Below, piece by piece: positions 1-11,606 of a stretch of DNA of 64,000 nucleotides. The number at the start of each line of letters is the position of its first letter. Within the stretch, counting starts at the first letter, position 1. The stretch covers positions 372,001 through 436,000 of the forward strand of contig CAWFQE010000002.1 of NCBI GenBank assembly GCA_963817885.1, read 5' to 3'. The position numbers and the translations under genes were made by a program. Below the pieces are notes generated by a model. That model did not search any database, was not told where the DNA came from, and worked only from the letters and a program-made list of their open reading frames with translations. Origin of the DNA: CAVOHU01 sp963817885. GTDB lineage: Bacteria; Acidobacteriota; Vicinamibacteria; Vicinamibacterales; JAKQTR01.

Positions 1-79
1 GGTATACGTAGGCGAGGTACGCGAAGCAGACCGCGGCTGCGCCCGCCACGAGCAATCCAGTCCAGCGAAGCATGCGCAT
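1..79 (-). CDS. N-terminus of a membrane or exported protein, cut by the window edge
   Basis: Reading leftward from an ATG at 79 there is an open frame to the edge. It starts with Met-Arg-Met-Leu-Arg-Trp and runs into an Ala/Val/Leu-rich stretch ending in aromatic residues. This is a basic n-region followed by a hydrophobic segment, as in a signal peptide or first transmembrane helix. A G-rich ribosome-site-like run lies about 10 bases upstream. Only about 26 codons are present, so no function can be given. Confidence 0.45.
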   Translation of the reverse strand, partial: MRMLRWTGLLVAGAAAVCFAYLAYVY

Positions 80-201
80 CCGTGCCAGTTCCCCCGGGTC
101 CCCCCGCCTAGCGTAGCTGCCGCGCCGGCGGCGTGACAAGCCGGGCACGGGTCGAGGCAAGCCGGGCCGGCGTCGAGGCAAGTGAGCGTCAGCCTGCGAT
201 C

Positions 202-1353
202 TCAGGCGAGCGACGTGCGCGCGGCCGCGGCTCCAGCCCCCGGCGGAATGTCCGCGCCGTGCGCGCGCAGCACCTGCTCGAAGGCTTCGAGGAACAGCAC
301 GAGGATCTTCGGCGTCGAGCTGGCGCCCATCAGCCCGACCCGCCAGATCCGGCCGGCGAGCGGACCGAGGCCCGCTCCAATCTCGATGTTGAACTGGCCG
401 AGCAGCTGTTTCCGGACCGAGGCCTCGTCGACGCCCGGCGGCACCTGGACGGCGTTCAACGTCCACAGCCGGTCGGATGGCGGAGGCAGCACGCTCAGGC
501 CCATGGCCGAGAGCGCGGAGATCAACGCCTCGTGATGCCTCCGGTGCCGCTCCCATCGCGCCTCGAGCCCTTCCTCCTCCACCATCGCCAGCGACTCACG
601 CAGCGCGTAGATGAGGCTCGCGCAGATGGTGTGGTGGTACTTGCGCCTGATCCAGTAGTCCTCGAGCAGCCCGAGGTCGAAGTAGAAGCTCGGGGAGGCG
701 ACCCGCTTCGCCAGGGCCGAGGGCGAAAAGACGATCGGGGCGATCCCCGACGGCGCGCCGACGCACTTCTGGGCGCAGCTGTAGCAGACGTCGATGCCCC
801 AGGCGCCGACATCGAGCGGGTGCCCGCCGAGCGACGTGACGGCGTCGACGATGGTGACAGCGCCGTGTTCGCGGACAACCGCGGCGATGGCTTCGATCGG
901 ATTCAGGACGCCGGTCGATGTCTCGGCGTGCACGACGGTCACGACATCGGCGGCCTTCGCCTTCAGCGCACGCCTCACCGCCTCCGGATCGCAGGCCCGG
1001 CCCCACTCGTAGTCGAGGCGGGTCACCTGGCCTCCGTACCGCTGGCACATCTGAACGAGCCGTTCCGCGAAGTACCCGCCCACGAGCGACAGCACCCGCG
1101 TGCCGCTCTTGACCATGTTGGCGACAGCGGTCTCCATGGCCGAGGTGCCCGTCCCCGACACCGCGAAGGCAAACGACCCCTCCGGCGACCTGAACGCGCG
1201 GCCGAGCTGTCCGCGAAGCTCGTCCATCATCGCCATCAGGTCGGGATCGAGGTGGCTGAGCACGGGCGCCGCCAAGGTTCGCATGACGCGCTGGGGCACC
1301 ATGCTGGGACCAGGACCAAGAAGGATGCGTTCGGAGGTTGGCAATTCGGTCAT
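202..1353 (-). CDS. Alanine/serine-glyoxylate aminotransferase family (class V, PLP)
   Basis: 383 residues, full length for the AGT/SGT branch of class V aminotransferases. These enzymes move the amino group of alanine or serine to glyoxylate, giving glycine. The family start LLGPGPS is at residues 11-17 and the cofactor-contact segment SGTGTSAMETA is at 66-76. Asp170 in VDAVTSLGG should bind the PLP ring nitrogen, and Lys196 in SCAQKCVGAPSG is the expected Schiff-base lysine. The ATG at 1353 has an AGGTGAG ribosome site 7-8 bases upstream. Its upstream neighbour on the same strand is an aldolase of the type that releases glyoxylate, which suits a glyoxylate-consuming role. The exact amino donor cannot be told. 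Cytoplasmic. Confidence 0.88.
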   Translation of the reverse strand: MTELPTSERILLGPGPSMVPQRVMRTLAAPVLSHLDPDLMAMMDELRGQLGRAFRSPEGSFAFAVSGTGTSAMETAVANMVKSGTRVLSLVGGYFAERLVQMCQRYGGQVTRLDYEWGRACDPEAVRRALKAKAADVVTVVHAETSTGVLNPIEAIAAVVREHGAVTIVDAVTSLGGHPLDVGAWGIDVCYSCAQKCVGAPSGIAPIVFSPSALAKRVASPSFYFDLGLLEDYWIRRKYHHTICASLIYALRESLAMVEEEGLEARWERHRRHHEALISALSAMGLSVLPPPSDRLWTLNAVQVPPGVDEASVRKQLLGQFNIEIGAGLGPLAGRIWRVGLMGASSTPKILVLFLEAFEQVLRAHGADIPPGAGAAAARTSLA

Positions 1354-1438
1354 GCGACAGTCTCACCTACTGAGCAGTGAACGGGAACGACGTCTTGCCC
1401 GAGTCCGGCTGGCGGCTCGCGGCAGGCGGCCGGCTGTG

Positions 1439-2323
1439 TCACGATTCCTTCAAGAGTTGCTCGAGCTGCTGACGAATCGTCTCGATCGCCGCCGGCGACG
1501 CCGGCCGCAACGGGCCGCGGGGCGCGCCGCCCACGTAGCCGGCCAGATCCATGGCGGCCTTCAACCCGGCCACGCCGAACGCCGAAGTCACGGACCGGGC
1601 GAGCGGCGTAATCCTGCGCTGCAGCGCCCGGGCCTCGTCGTGCTGACCGGCGCGGGCCAGCTCGAAGAGGCGCACGCACAGCTCCGGCACGACCCCGGCC
1701 ACGGCCACGATGCCCCCAATCGCTCCCACCACCAGCGCGGGATAGAGCGTCGGCGCCGATCCGACCAGGATCTGAAACGACGCGGGCGTCCGGCTCACCT
1801 CATCGGCGACCTGGCCGACGTCGCCGTTGGAGTCCTTCAACCCGATGATGTTCGGGTGCTCGGCGAGCTGCGCGAGGGCGTCGATCGGCAGGTTCAACCC
1901 GGTGTAGACCGTGACGTTGTAGAGCAGCACGGGCACCGGAGAGGCATCGGCCACGGCGCGGTAGTGCTGCACCAGCGCATCGGCCGTCATCTGGCTCTTG
2001 AAGAACGACGGCGTCACCACCAGCGCCGCGTCGGCGCCTGCCCTGGCCGCCCGCCGCGTCGCGGCGATGGTCGCGCGGGTGGACTGGCGGCCGGTTCCGA
2101 CCAGCAGCACGCGACCGGCCGGGACACAGGCGCGCGCGGCCGCCACGAGGCGCTCGCCCTCGTCATCGTCCACGAAGGCGGACTCGCCGTTCGAGCCAAG
2201 CACGAGCACGCCGCGCAGGCCGGTGGCCATCAGGCGGTCGAGATTCAGCTTCACCGCGGCCAGGTCGATCTCATCGTCTCGGAAGGGAGTCGCGATTGGG
2301 GGATAAACGCCTTTGAGGTCCAT
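1439..2323 (-). CDS. DHDPS/NAL-family aldolase, closest in appearance to 4-hydroxy-2-oxoglutarate aldolase
   Basis: 294 residues, a single class I aldolase barrel. Tyr135 in LLYN and Lys163 in GLKDSNGD are the conserved catalytic Tyr and Schiff-base Lys. The pyruvate-binding loop reads GSNGE (43-47) rather than the GTTGE of DapA. The segments VVTPSFFK, HPNIIGLKDSNGD and the C-terminal YVGGAPRGPL look like eukaryotic HOGA1 as I remember it. That enzyme cleaves 4-hydroxy-2-oxoglutarate to pyruvate and glyoxylate. A class V aminotransferase for glyoxylate follows directly on the same strand. The start was set at the ATG at 2323 because the family's N-terminus begins there and the kinase gene upstream ends at 2370. 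Alternatives are DapA itself or another pyruvate-dependent aldolase. Confidence 0.85.
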   Translation of the reverse strand: MDLKGVYPPIATPFRDDEIDLAAVKLNLDRLMATGLRGVLVLGSNGESAFVDDDEGERLVAAARACVPAGRVLLVGTGRQSTRATIAATRRAARAGADAALVVTPSFFKSQMTADALVQHYRAVADASPVPVLLYNVTVYTGLNLPIDALAQLAEHPNIIGLKDSNGDVGQVADEVSRTPASFQILVGSAPTLYPALVVGAIGGIVAVAGVVPELCVRLFELARAGQHDEARALQRRITPLARSVTSAFGVAGLKAAMDLAGYVGGAPRGPLRPASPAAIETIRQQLEQLLKES

Positions 2324-2369
2324 GTCACGTATTGTGGCTTCCCTCGTGCCGTGTCGTCCAGCCCGCGGT

Positions 2370-4823
2370 CTATTTTCCGGAAGTGGACGGGATGCCGATC
2401 CGCCGCAGCAAGGCCTGGTAGCGGGGATCGTTGTGCATCCAGTCGAACGACGGCTCCGCGACCACGTGAAGCAGGGTCGGCTGGCGCGAGGCGAAGGCCT
2501 TCTCGAGCCACGCCATGGCTTTGTCGCGATCGCCCGCATCGGCATACATGGCGGCAATGTTGAGCGGGTTGAGGTCGCCCTTCGAGGTCGCGATCTCGTA
2601 TTCAACCCACGCTCGCATCGCCCCGGCCGGGCCGCCCCGCTTGTAGCCCTCATCCAGGACGCGCCACTCCCCGGAGTTCGCGCCCCACCGGTTCTTCGTT
2701 TCCGCCAGCGCCTCGTCGAATCTCTGCTGCCGCCACAGCGCTTCCGCGACGTTGTCGGTCGCAATCGCCTTGAGCGAAGGAAACAGCGCCATCGCCCGCC
2801 TGGCTTCAGCGATGACATCGTCGAATCGGCGCGTGGCCATCGTGTGGAAGACGACGATGAGTTCCGGAACAGGCGCGGCCGGATTCGCGTCGCGTCCGAT
2901 CTTCACCTGCTCGAGGCTCTCGCCGAAGCGCCCGGTTGTCATGAGGTAGTCGGCCAGGCCGTGACGAAGCGTCGAATCGTGCGGGTTCAGCTCGACGGCG
3001 CGCTCGAGGGAGGCTCGCGCCGCGGTGAAGTTCCAGTCGACGTAGAGCTGCAGCAATCCCTTCACGGTGAGCCCGGCTCCGTCGGCTGGATCCAGATCGA
3101 GCGCTTTCTGCGACAGGCGCCGGCAGGCCTCGATCGATTCGGGGTTCGCGGGCGTTGAGAACACGGCCTGCATCAGGTGCGCGGCCGCCATGTTGCCCCA
3201 GGCGCTGGCAAAGGTCGGATCGAGATCGGTCGCCAGCCTGAATTGTTCGAGGGCGCCGTTCAACGACGAGCCCAGCCCCTGCTGCATCAGCTGGCGTCCG
3301 CGCAGGAACGCGTCGTACGCCTCGGGCCTGACGCGCCGGGGCTCGCGCTGGCCGCCCGCGATCGCCGGCACAGCGGCCCCGCCCAGGCGCGCCTGGATCT
3401 CGACGGCGATGGCGCGGGACACGTCGCTCAGCAGCCTCAGCACGTCCTGCAGGTCGCGATCGTAGCTGTTCCCCCAGACCTGCTGGTCACTCTGTCCGAG
3501 TATCAGCTGCGCCGTCACTCGAACCTGGTTGCCCGCGCGCAGCACCGATCCGGAGACGAGCGCGTCGACACCAAGCTGCCGGGCGATGTCCCTGGCCGGC
3601 CTGGCGCCGCCGCGGAACTGCAGGACCGCGTTGCGGGAGATCACCTTCAACGAGCCGAACTTCACCAGGTCCGTGATGAGCGCGTCGTGCATGCCGTCGA
3701 CGAAGAAGTCCTGCGACGCGTCGTGGTTCATGTTCTCGAATGGCAGGACGGCCACCGATCTGATGGCGCCTGCCGCGCCCTCTCCCGGTTTCCCGGGTCG
3801 CCTGATGATCCAGATCGCGATGGCGGCCACGGCGATGACGGCGAGGACCGCAACCGTGGCCAGCAGCCGTTTTCGCCAGACCGGCGGACGGATGGCCCGT
3901 CCGGGCGCATCCGGGGCCCCGGGCACGCCCCCGCCTGCTCCGCTGGATGGAACCGCCCTCTGCGAGGCTGCCCGCAACTCGTCGGTCAGATCCTCCAACT
4001 CGTGACGTAGGTCGATCGCCGATTGCACGCGGTGGCGCGGGTCCTTCTCGAGGCAGCGCTTCACGAGGCGGATCAGCCGCGGAGGCAGGCCGGGCCGCAC
4101 CTGCTCGAGCGGCTGCGGCTCGCCTCGCAGAATGGCCGACATGACATCGACCGACGAGTCGCCTCGAAACGGCCGAAGCCCGGTCGCCATCTCGTAGAGC
4201 ATCGCCCCGAACGAGAAGATGTCGGTTCGAGCGTCGACACGGTCTCCGCGCAGCTGCTCCGGCGACATGTACGGCACCGTCCCAACCACCCGGCTGCCGA
4301 GGGTCGCGGTGGCCGTCTGCGCGCTGCCCTCGATGTCAGCGTGCACCGGCTCCTGCATCTTCGCGAGGCCGAAATCCAGGACCTTCACGAGGCCGTCGTC
4401 GGTGACCATCACGTTGGACGGCTTCAGATCCCGGTGAACGATGGACTTGTCGTGAGCGGCCGCCAGCGCGGCGGCGATCGGCGCGGCGATGTCGATGAGG
4501 CGCGCCAGATCCAGCCCGCCGGGAGGAATCAACTCGCTGAGCGCCCGGCCGCTGACGTGTTCCATCACGAGGAACGGCGTGCCTCCGGCATCCTCGACCG
4601 CGTGCAGCGTCACGATGTTGGGGTGATTGAGAGCGGCGACCGTCCTGGCTTCCCGCTCGAAGCGCAAGAGCCGTTCCGGATCGGAGGCGACCTCGTCCGG
4701 CAGGACCTTCAGCGCGACGTCCCGGCCGAGCTTCGGGTCGCGCGCGAGGTACACCTCGCCCATGCCGCCTTCGCCCAGCTTGGCCAGGATACGGTACGGG
4801 CCGAGCCCGTCGCCGGCCTTCAT
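2370..4823 (-). CDS. Membrane Ser/Thr protein kinase with TolB-like and TPR sensor region
   Basis: 817 residues. The Hanks-type kinase domain spans about 10-275: Gly-rich loop LGEGGMGEVY (16-25), Lys39 for ATP, HRDLKPSN (130-137) with catalytic Asp132, DFG (150-152) and the GT/APE-region GTVPYMSPEQ (181-190). A hydrophobic segment at about 319-340 is the single membrane span. Outside it, SVAVLPFENMN begins a TolB/FlgO-like domain, and TPR-like helices run from about 490 to the end. All key catalytic residues are present. The gene lies between permease genes and the aldolase on the same strand. This layout is common in Acidobacteriota; the ligand and targets are unknown. Confidence 0.93.
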   Translation of the reverse strand: MKAGDGLGPYRILAKLGEGGMGEVYLARDPKLGRDVALKVLPDEVASDPERLLRFEREARTVAALNHPNIVTLHAVEDAGGTPFLVMEHVSGRALSELIPPGGLDLARLIDIAAPIAAALAAAHDKSIVHRDLKPSNVMVTDDGLVKVLDFGLAKMQEPVHADIEGSAQTATATLGSRVVGTVPYMSPEQLRGDRVDARTDIFSFGAMLYEMATGLRPFRGDSSVDVMSAILRGEPQPLEQVRPGLPPRLIRLVKRCLEKDPRHRVQSAIDLRHELEDLTDELRAASQRAVPSSGAGGGVPGAPDAPGRAIRPPVWRKRLLATVAVLAVIAVAAIAIWIIRRPGKPGEGAAGAIRSVAVLPFENMNHDASQDFFVDGMHDALITDLVKFGSLKVISRNAVLQFRGGARPARDIARQLGVDALVSGSVLRAGNQVRVTAQLILGQSDQQVWGNSYDRDLQDVLRLLSDVSRAIAVEIQARLGGAAVPAIAGGQREPRRVRPEAYDAFLRGRQLMQQGLGSSLNGALEQFRLATDLDPTFASAWGNMAAAHLMQAVFSTPANPESIEACRRLSQKALDLDPADGAGLTVKGLLQLYVDWNFTAARASLERAVELNPHDSTLRHGLADYLMTTGRFGESLEQVKIGRDANPAAPVPELIVVFHTMATRRFDDVIAEARRAMALFPSLKAIATDNVAEALWRQQRFDEALAETKNRWGANSGEWRVLDEGYKRGGPAGAMRAWVEYEIATSKGDLNPLNIAAMYADAGDRDKAMAWLEKAFASRQPTLLHVVAEPSFDWMHNDPRYQALLRRIGIPSTSGK

Positions 4824-5054
4824 CGCGCCACCCGCCGGTCTTTGGCGCGACCTCGCCGAAGCTTGTGCTTGTGGACCGGCGCACCAGCGCAGGCGGGGCC
4901 GCCGGCTCCGAGCGCGCTGAGCACCTCGCAGGTGCCAGATCCTGTCCCGGGCGTAAGCGCCATGCGGATCTCCGGGGGCGTTGATCCGAGCGGCATCAGT
5001 ATCCTGCCGGGGCGGACGCGAGTCAACGCGCGGCAGGCAGAGGCGGGACGGCGA
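4824..5054. other. Spacer between kinase start and permease end
   Basis: No convincing gene, terminator or repeat was seen here. It should hold the promoter of the kinase gene on the minus strand, but no clear -35/-10 pair was found. Confidence 0.4.
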
Positions 5055-6086
5055 TCAGATCGGCAACGACGCGCCGTCTCGCGAGCTCTCAGGCTGTCCC
5101 CGGTGCACGTCCGAACGCCCGGCGATCGTCGATCGCGGCGCCTGGACCAGGAGATTCACCGACAGCACCGTGATGAAAATCGCGGCCGCCGGACAGAGGG
5201 TCCAGGGCGCGCCGACCAGCGTCGACGCGCTGGCCGATTCCTGCAGCATCGTGCCCCAGCTCGGCATCGGGTCCGGAAAGCCCATGCCGACGTAGGACAG
5301 CGTCGCTTCCGCAAGGATGAACGCGGAGAGCAGAAGCGTCGCCTGGGTTGCGAGAAACCCCCATGCGGCCGGCAGCAGGTGCCGGACGAGCAGCCGCCAC
5401 CTCCCCGCCCCGGCCGCCACGGCCGCGTGCGCATACTCACGGCTTCGCTCGACGGCGACGATGGCGCGCACGCCGCGGGCGACCATGGGCCAGCCGACTG
5501 CCGCCAGGACGCCGGCAATCAGGGCGAACACGGCCGTGGCCGGCAGCACGATGGGAAGCGAGGCGCGCAGCGCCAGCACGACATACATGGCGGGCAGCAC
5601 CAGGACGAAATCGGACAGGCGCATCAGCAGCTCGTCGACCCACCCTCCGGACAGTCCGGCGACACCGCCCACGAGCCCGCCGATCAGCAGCGCGCCGAGC
5701 ACCGCGGCCATCGCGACCAGCAGCGACGAGCGGGCTCCGTAGAGCAGGCGGGCCCACAGATCGCGCCCGAGGCTGTCGCCTCCGAGCGGAAGCCACGGTC
5801 CCGAGTCCTCGTTGCCGGCCCGTACCACCGCGCCGCGATCGAACCACGCCAGAGCGACCCGGCTCGTGCGGTCCTCCTCGTACCGGCGCTCGAGGCGGTT
5901 GACCAGCCGCACGGGATGCACGAACGGAAGATGCCACCCGCCATTGTCGTCAATCACATGAACGCTCATCGGCGGAGCCAGGGACCGGTCCGCGAAGCGA
6001 ACGCCCGGGTCGTGCGGGGTGAGCACAGGCGCCAGCGCAGCAGCCAGCAGGACGACGCCCAGGCCGAGGCCGCCGAGGATCCTCAT
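5055..6086 (-). CDS. ABC peptide/nickel transporter permease, OppC/DppC type
   Basis: 343 residues, a polytopic inner-membrane permease. The N-terminal membrane span is followed by a periplasmic loop of about 75 residues, then by GGDSLGRDLWARLLYGARSS, the usual OppC entry into the permease domain. The EAA-type coupling loop is visible as EYAHAAVAAGAGRWRLLVRH, close to the C-terminal spans. The ATG at 6086 overlaps the stop of the OppB-like gene by four bases (ATGA), so the two are translationally coupled. No ATP-binding subunit gene lies nearby, so the pair must use ATPases coded elsewhere. The long periplasmic loop is larger than in many DppC proteins. Confidence 0.86.
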   Translation of the reverse strand: MRILGGLGLGVVLLAAALAPVLTPHDPGVRFADRSLAPPMSVHVIDDNGGWHLPFVHPVRLVNRLERRYEEDRTSRVALAWFDRGAVVRAGNEDSGPWLPLGGDSLGRDLWARLLYGARSSLLVAMAAVLGALLIGGLVGGVAGLSGGWVDELLMRLSDFVLVLPAMYVVLALRASLPIVLPATAVFALIAGVLAAVGWPMVARGVRAIVAVERSREYAHAAVAAGAGRWRLLVRHLLPAAWGFLATQATLLLSAFILAEATLSYVGMGFPDPMPSWGTMLQESASASTLVGAPWTLCPAAAIFITVLSVNLLVQAPRSTIAGRSDVHRGQPESSRDGASLPI

Positions 6087-7060
6087 GGCGCGGACTCCAG
6101 GCGATCGCGCACCCGCGGGTCGAGCGCGGCGAGCGCCAGATCGGACAGCAGCCCGCCGAGGGCGAGAAACGCGCCGCCCGCGGCGGCGCATCCCGCGACC
6201 AGGTAGAGATCGCGCGATCGCAGGCCGTCGTACATCAGGCGCCCGAGGCCGGGCCACGCGGTGACGATCTCAACGATGAACGAGCCGCTCAGCAGGCTGC
6301 CGAGAATCAGGCCATAGACGGAAGCCACGGATCGGATGGCCGGCTTGAGCGCCGCGCGCCAGATCAGGCGCCGGCTCGACGCCCCGCGGGCCGCGCCGGC
6401 CGTGACGTAGGGCTCGTCGAGCGCCCGGGCCATCGCCTGCGCCTGGAGACGCTCGAGCGTGGCCGAGATCGGAAGGGCCAGCGCCAGTGCCGGCACCACC
6501 AGGTGCCAGGCCACGTCAACGGCCCAGGCGCTCCAGCCGGCACCCTCCGGCGAGAGCGACCGCATGCCGCCGGTGGGAAACCAGCCCGTGCGCGCCGCGA
6601 TCAGGACCAGCACCAGCGAGGTGACGAGCGATGGCATCGACAGCGCGACGAGCGAGCCGCCGCGGATGAGCGCGGCGACGGCGCGGCGCCTGCTCGATCC
6701 GGCGATGACGCCGAGCGGCAGCCCGATCGCTGTCGCGAAGGCGAGCGCAATCACGGCGAGCAACGCCGTATTGAGCGCCCGCTCGAAGACCAGCGCCGCA
6801 ACGGGCCGCCGGTACATCAGGGATGTGCCGAAATCGAATCGAATCGCACGCGCAAGCCATGAGGCGTACTGAACCGCGAGCGGGCGGTCCAGCCCGAGCC
6901 GCGCGCGCTCGGCCGCGAGCACCGATGCCGAAACGCCGGTGCCGACCTGCTCGGAGGTGATGTCGCCCGGCGCCAGGCGCGTGAGCAAGAGCGCACCCGA
7001 CGAGACGACCAGGACGAGCAGCAACCCGAAGGCGAGCCGGCGAAGCAGGTAGCGGACCAT
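6083..7060 (-). CDS. ABC peptide/nickel transporter permease, OppB/DppB type
   Basis: 325 residues. It begins with the typical MVRYLLRRL membrane start and a first span, followed by the periplasmic stretch with LGLDRPLAVQY and FDFGTSLMYRRPV seen in nearly all OppB proteins. The coupling loop YVTAGAARGASSRRLIWRAALKPA precedes the last spans. It should pair with the OppC-like subunit coded directly after it with a four-base overlap. A frameshifted substrate-binding protein gene on the same strand, beyond a hybrid kinase gene, is the likely partner. The substrate cannot be read from sequence; peptides are the default. Confidence 0.88.
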   Translation of the reverse strand: MVRYLLRRLAFGLLLVLVVSSGALLLTRLAPGDITSEQVGTGVSASVLAAERARLGLDRPLAVQYASWLARAIRFDFGTSLMYRRPVAALVFERALNTALLAVIALAFATAIGLPLGVIAGSSRRRAVAALIRGGSLVALSMPSLVTSLVLVLIAARTGWFPTGGMRSLSPEGAGWSAWAVDVAWHLVVPALALALPISATLERLQAQAMARALDEPYVTAGAARGASSRRLIWRAALKPAIRSVASVYGLILGSLLSGSFIVEIVTAWPGLGRLMYDGLRSRDLYLVAGCAAAGGAFLALGGLLSDLALAALDPRVRDRLESAP

Positions 7061-7144
7061 CAGACCGGGAGATCATACCCGGACCAGGGATCTGGCGGAT
7101 GCCGATTAGCGGATCGGCCAGGGAAGAGTGATGGAAACCGGGAT

Positions 7145-9490
<2,346 letters not shown>

Positions 9491-9654
9491 TTACCCGGAC
9501 GGGAGAGTCTCTGATGCGCCGCGGGCACGGGACTGACCTCGCGGGAGATGCCAATTGCGACTCTGGGCGGGCCTGACCATTCTCCCTGCACTGGGAGCAC
9601 GGCACAAGAGCAATGTGCGGCGGGTGCGCGGCCCGTGCGCCCGAGATGAAGGCC

Positions 9655-9786
9655 AGGTCTTCAGATGGAGGCCAGGTCTTCAGGTCGGAGGCCGGGTCTT
9701 CAGATGGAGGGCAGGTCTTCAGGCGGAGGCCAGGTCTCCAGGTGGAGGCCGGGTCTCCGGGTGGAGGCCTGGTCTTCAGACCTGGC
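9655..9786. repeat. Tandem array of a 19-bp unit, about seven copies
   Basis: Units follow the pattern AGGTCTTCAGATGGAGGCC with point changes. Six full copies start at 9655, 9674 (20 bp), 9694, 9713, 9732 and 9751, and a seventh, from 9770, turns into a palindrome of the form CTGGTCTTCAGACCTGGC. A related palindrome, GCCGGGTCTTCAGACCCGGC, occurs at 50581-50600 and a single related unit at 63829-63848. The array lies between the binding-protein gene and the hybrid kinase gene. No spacers are present, so it is not CRISPR. Confidence 0.85.
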
Positions 9787-9811
9787 GATCGCCCTGCCGG
9801 CGTGTCAACTG

Positions 9812-11606
9812 CTACTGCTTGATCGCGAGCGTGTCGGGCGCCCACAGCAGCGGCGGCCGCACCGGCGCGGGTATTGCGCCGGTCACTCGCGAGCTGGTCG
9901 CCACGAACACCCTCGGCACCGCGAAGTAGATCACCGGGAGATGGTCGGCCAGGAGCTTCTGGGCCTGCCAGAACAGTCGCTGCCGGCCGGCCAGGCTGGT
10001 CTCGGCTGCCTGCTTCAGCATCAGGCCGTCCAGCTCGCGTTCCCAGGCGGTGGCCGGGGTCTTCTGCGCCATGTTCCAGACGTGCGCACTGCCGGAACTC
10101 AGCCAGAAGTCGAGGTTGAGGGCAGGATCGGTGTCGGTCATGACGAAACGGAAGTAGATCGCGTCGTAGTCGCCCTTCATCATGCGCTCCACCAGCGCGC
10201 CGACTTCGAGCGCCACCACGTCGACCGTGATGCCGATCTTCCGCAGGTCGTCGCGGATCACGGCCGCTCCGCGCTCGAGCGCGGTCTGTCCCCTCTGCGT
10301 GAGCAGCGCGAAGCGAACGGGCGCGCCCTGCGCGTCCTCGAGCAGGCCATCGTTGTTCCGGTCGCGCAGGCCGGCTTCCCCGAGCAGCGCGCGGGCCCCG
10401 GCCGGGTCGTAGGGCGGGCTCGGCACCGCGCGTGACGAGGCGGGCGGGTACCACGTCGCGTTGGCGGGCGACACGGGCCCCCAGATCGGATCGGCGGCCC
10501 CGAGGAACACCGCGTCGGCGAAGCCCTTGCGATCCACCGCGAGCGACACGGCGCGCCGAAACTGAAGGCTCTGCAGCCACGCGTGCCGGGGGTCGGAGGC
10601 CCTGGAAGGCTGCAGGTTGAACCAGAAGCAGTCCGAATCGAACGCCAGGCCGGCGTCGAATAGCCGCAGCTTGCCGGCGGCTTCGGCGCGCTTGAGCATC
10701 GCGTAGTCGTCGGGGCGCACCTCGCTCTGCGTCATGTCCGATTGACCGGACTCGAGGCGCAGCAGCTCGGCGTTCTGATCGGGAACGACTTCGAGCGTGA
10801 GCCCGTCCAGGTACGGCAGGGCCGTGCCGGCCGCGTCCTTCCGCCAGTAGCGCGGGTTGCGCGCGAAGACCAGGCGCTGGCCCGACACGTACTCGCGCAG
10901 GACGAACGGTCCGAGACCAGCCAGCTCCTCCGGCCTCGTGTCGGTGCCCCACGCCTTCCGGAGCGAGCCCGCGCGCAGGGCCGATTCCAGCTTGTGCCGC
11001 GGCAGGATGGGCAGGTTGTCGAGGATGCGGACGCCTGGCCCGAATGAGGATGGAAAGCGAATCACCACCGTCGAAGCGTCCGGCGCGCTGACCGCGATCT
11101 GTTTTCCGCCGACCGCGACCGACTCGGCGAGCGGACTTCCCGTCGGCCCGTCGTAGATCGCCTGGAAGGAAAACACGACGTCGGCGGAGGTGAACGGCAC
11201 GCCGTCGGAAAACGTGAGGCCCCGGCGCAGCTTCATCGTGCACCCGAGGCCATCGCGCGTGCAGGTCCAGCTTTCGGCGAGCCATGGCTCGACCTGCTGC
11301 GTTGCCCGGTTGACGCGGACCAGCCGCGCCTCGGTGAGGAACGAGAAGATCTCGGTCGCGAAGTCGCGGCTCGCGTAGCGATTGAAGGAGCGCGGCTCGC
11401 TGCGGATGGTGGCGACGAGATGGCCGCCGCGCGCCGCCTGCGGCGATCCGGAGGCGCTGCCTGGTGAGGGCCGCGCCGGGTGCGCCCGCATCGGCCGCAC
11501 CCGGTTCGACGGCCACGGGCCCGGGCGTCGATGCGAGCAGGGCAAGGACTCCGAGCGAGACCATCGCCGCGGCCGGGACTCCCTTCGGCACGAACGCGAA
11601 CGCCAT
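9812..11606 (-). pseudogene. Peptide ABC transporter substrate-binding protein, one frameshift after the signal peptide
   Basis: The binding-protein body (family 5, DppA/OppA-like) reads from about 11465 down to a stop at 9812. It includes HLVATIRSEPRSFN, LRRGLTFSDGVPFTSADVVFSF and a typical extended C-terminal half. Its own frame has no sensible start. In the neighbouring frame an ATG at 11606 with a strong GGAGG site nine bases upstream begins a clear Sec signal peptide (MAFAFVPKG, then a hydrophobic core ending near TPGPVA). The two parts join only if one base is gained or lost at about 11450-11480. I therefore read this as one gene with a single indel, either assembly error or a real loss. 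It should deliver substrate to the OppB/OppC pair on the same strand. Confidence 0.8.

Noticed and set aside
4023..6206. 727-residue plus-strand ORF
   Set aside because: Antisense to kinase and permease genes, no family features.
9655..9786. CRISPR array
   Set aside because: Units abut without unique spacers and no cas gene is present.
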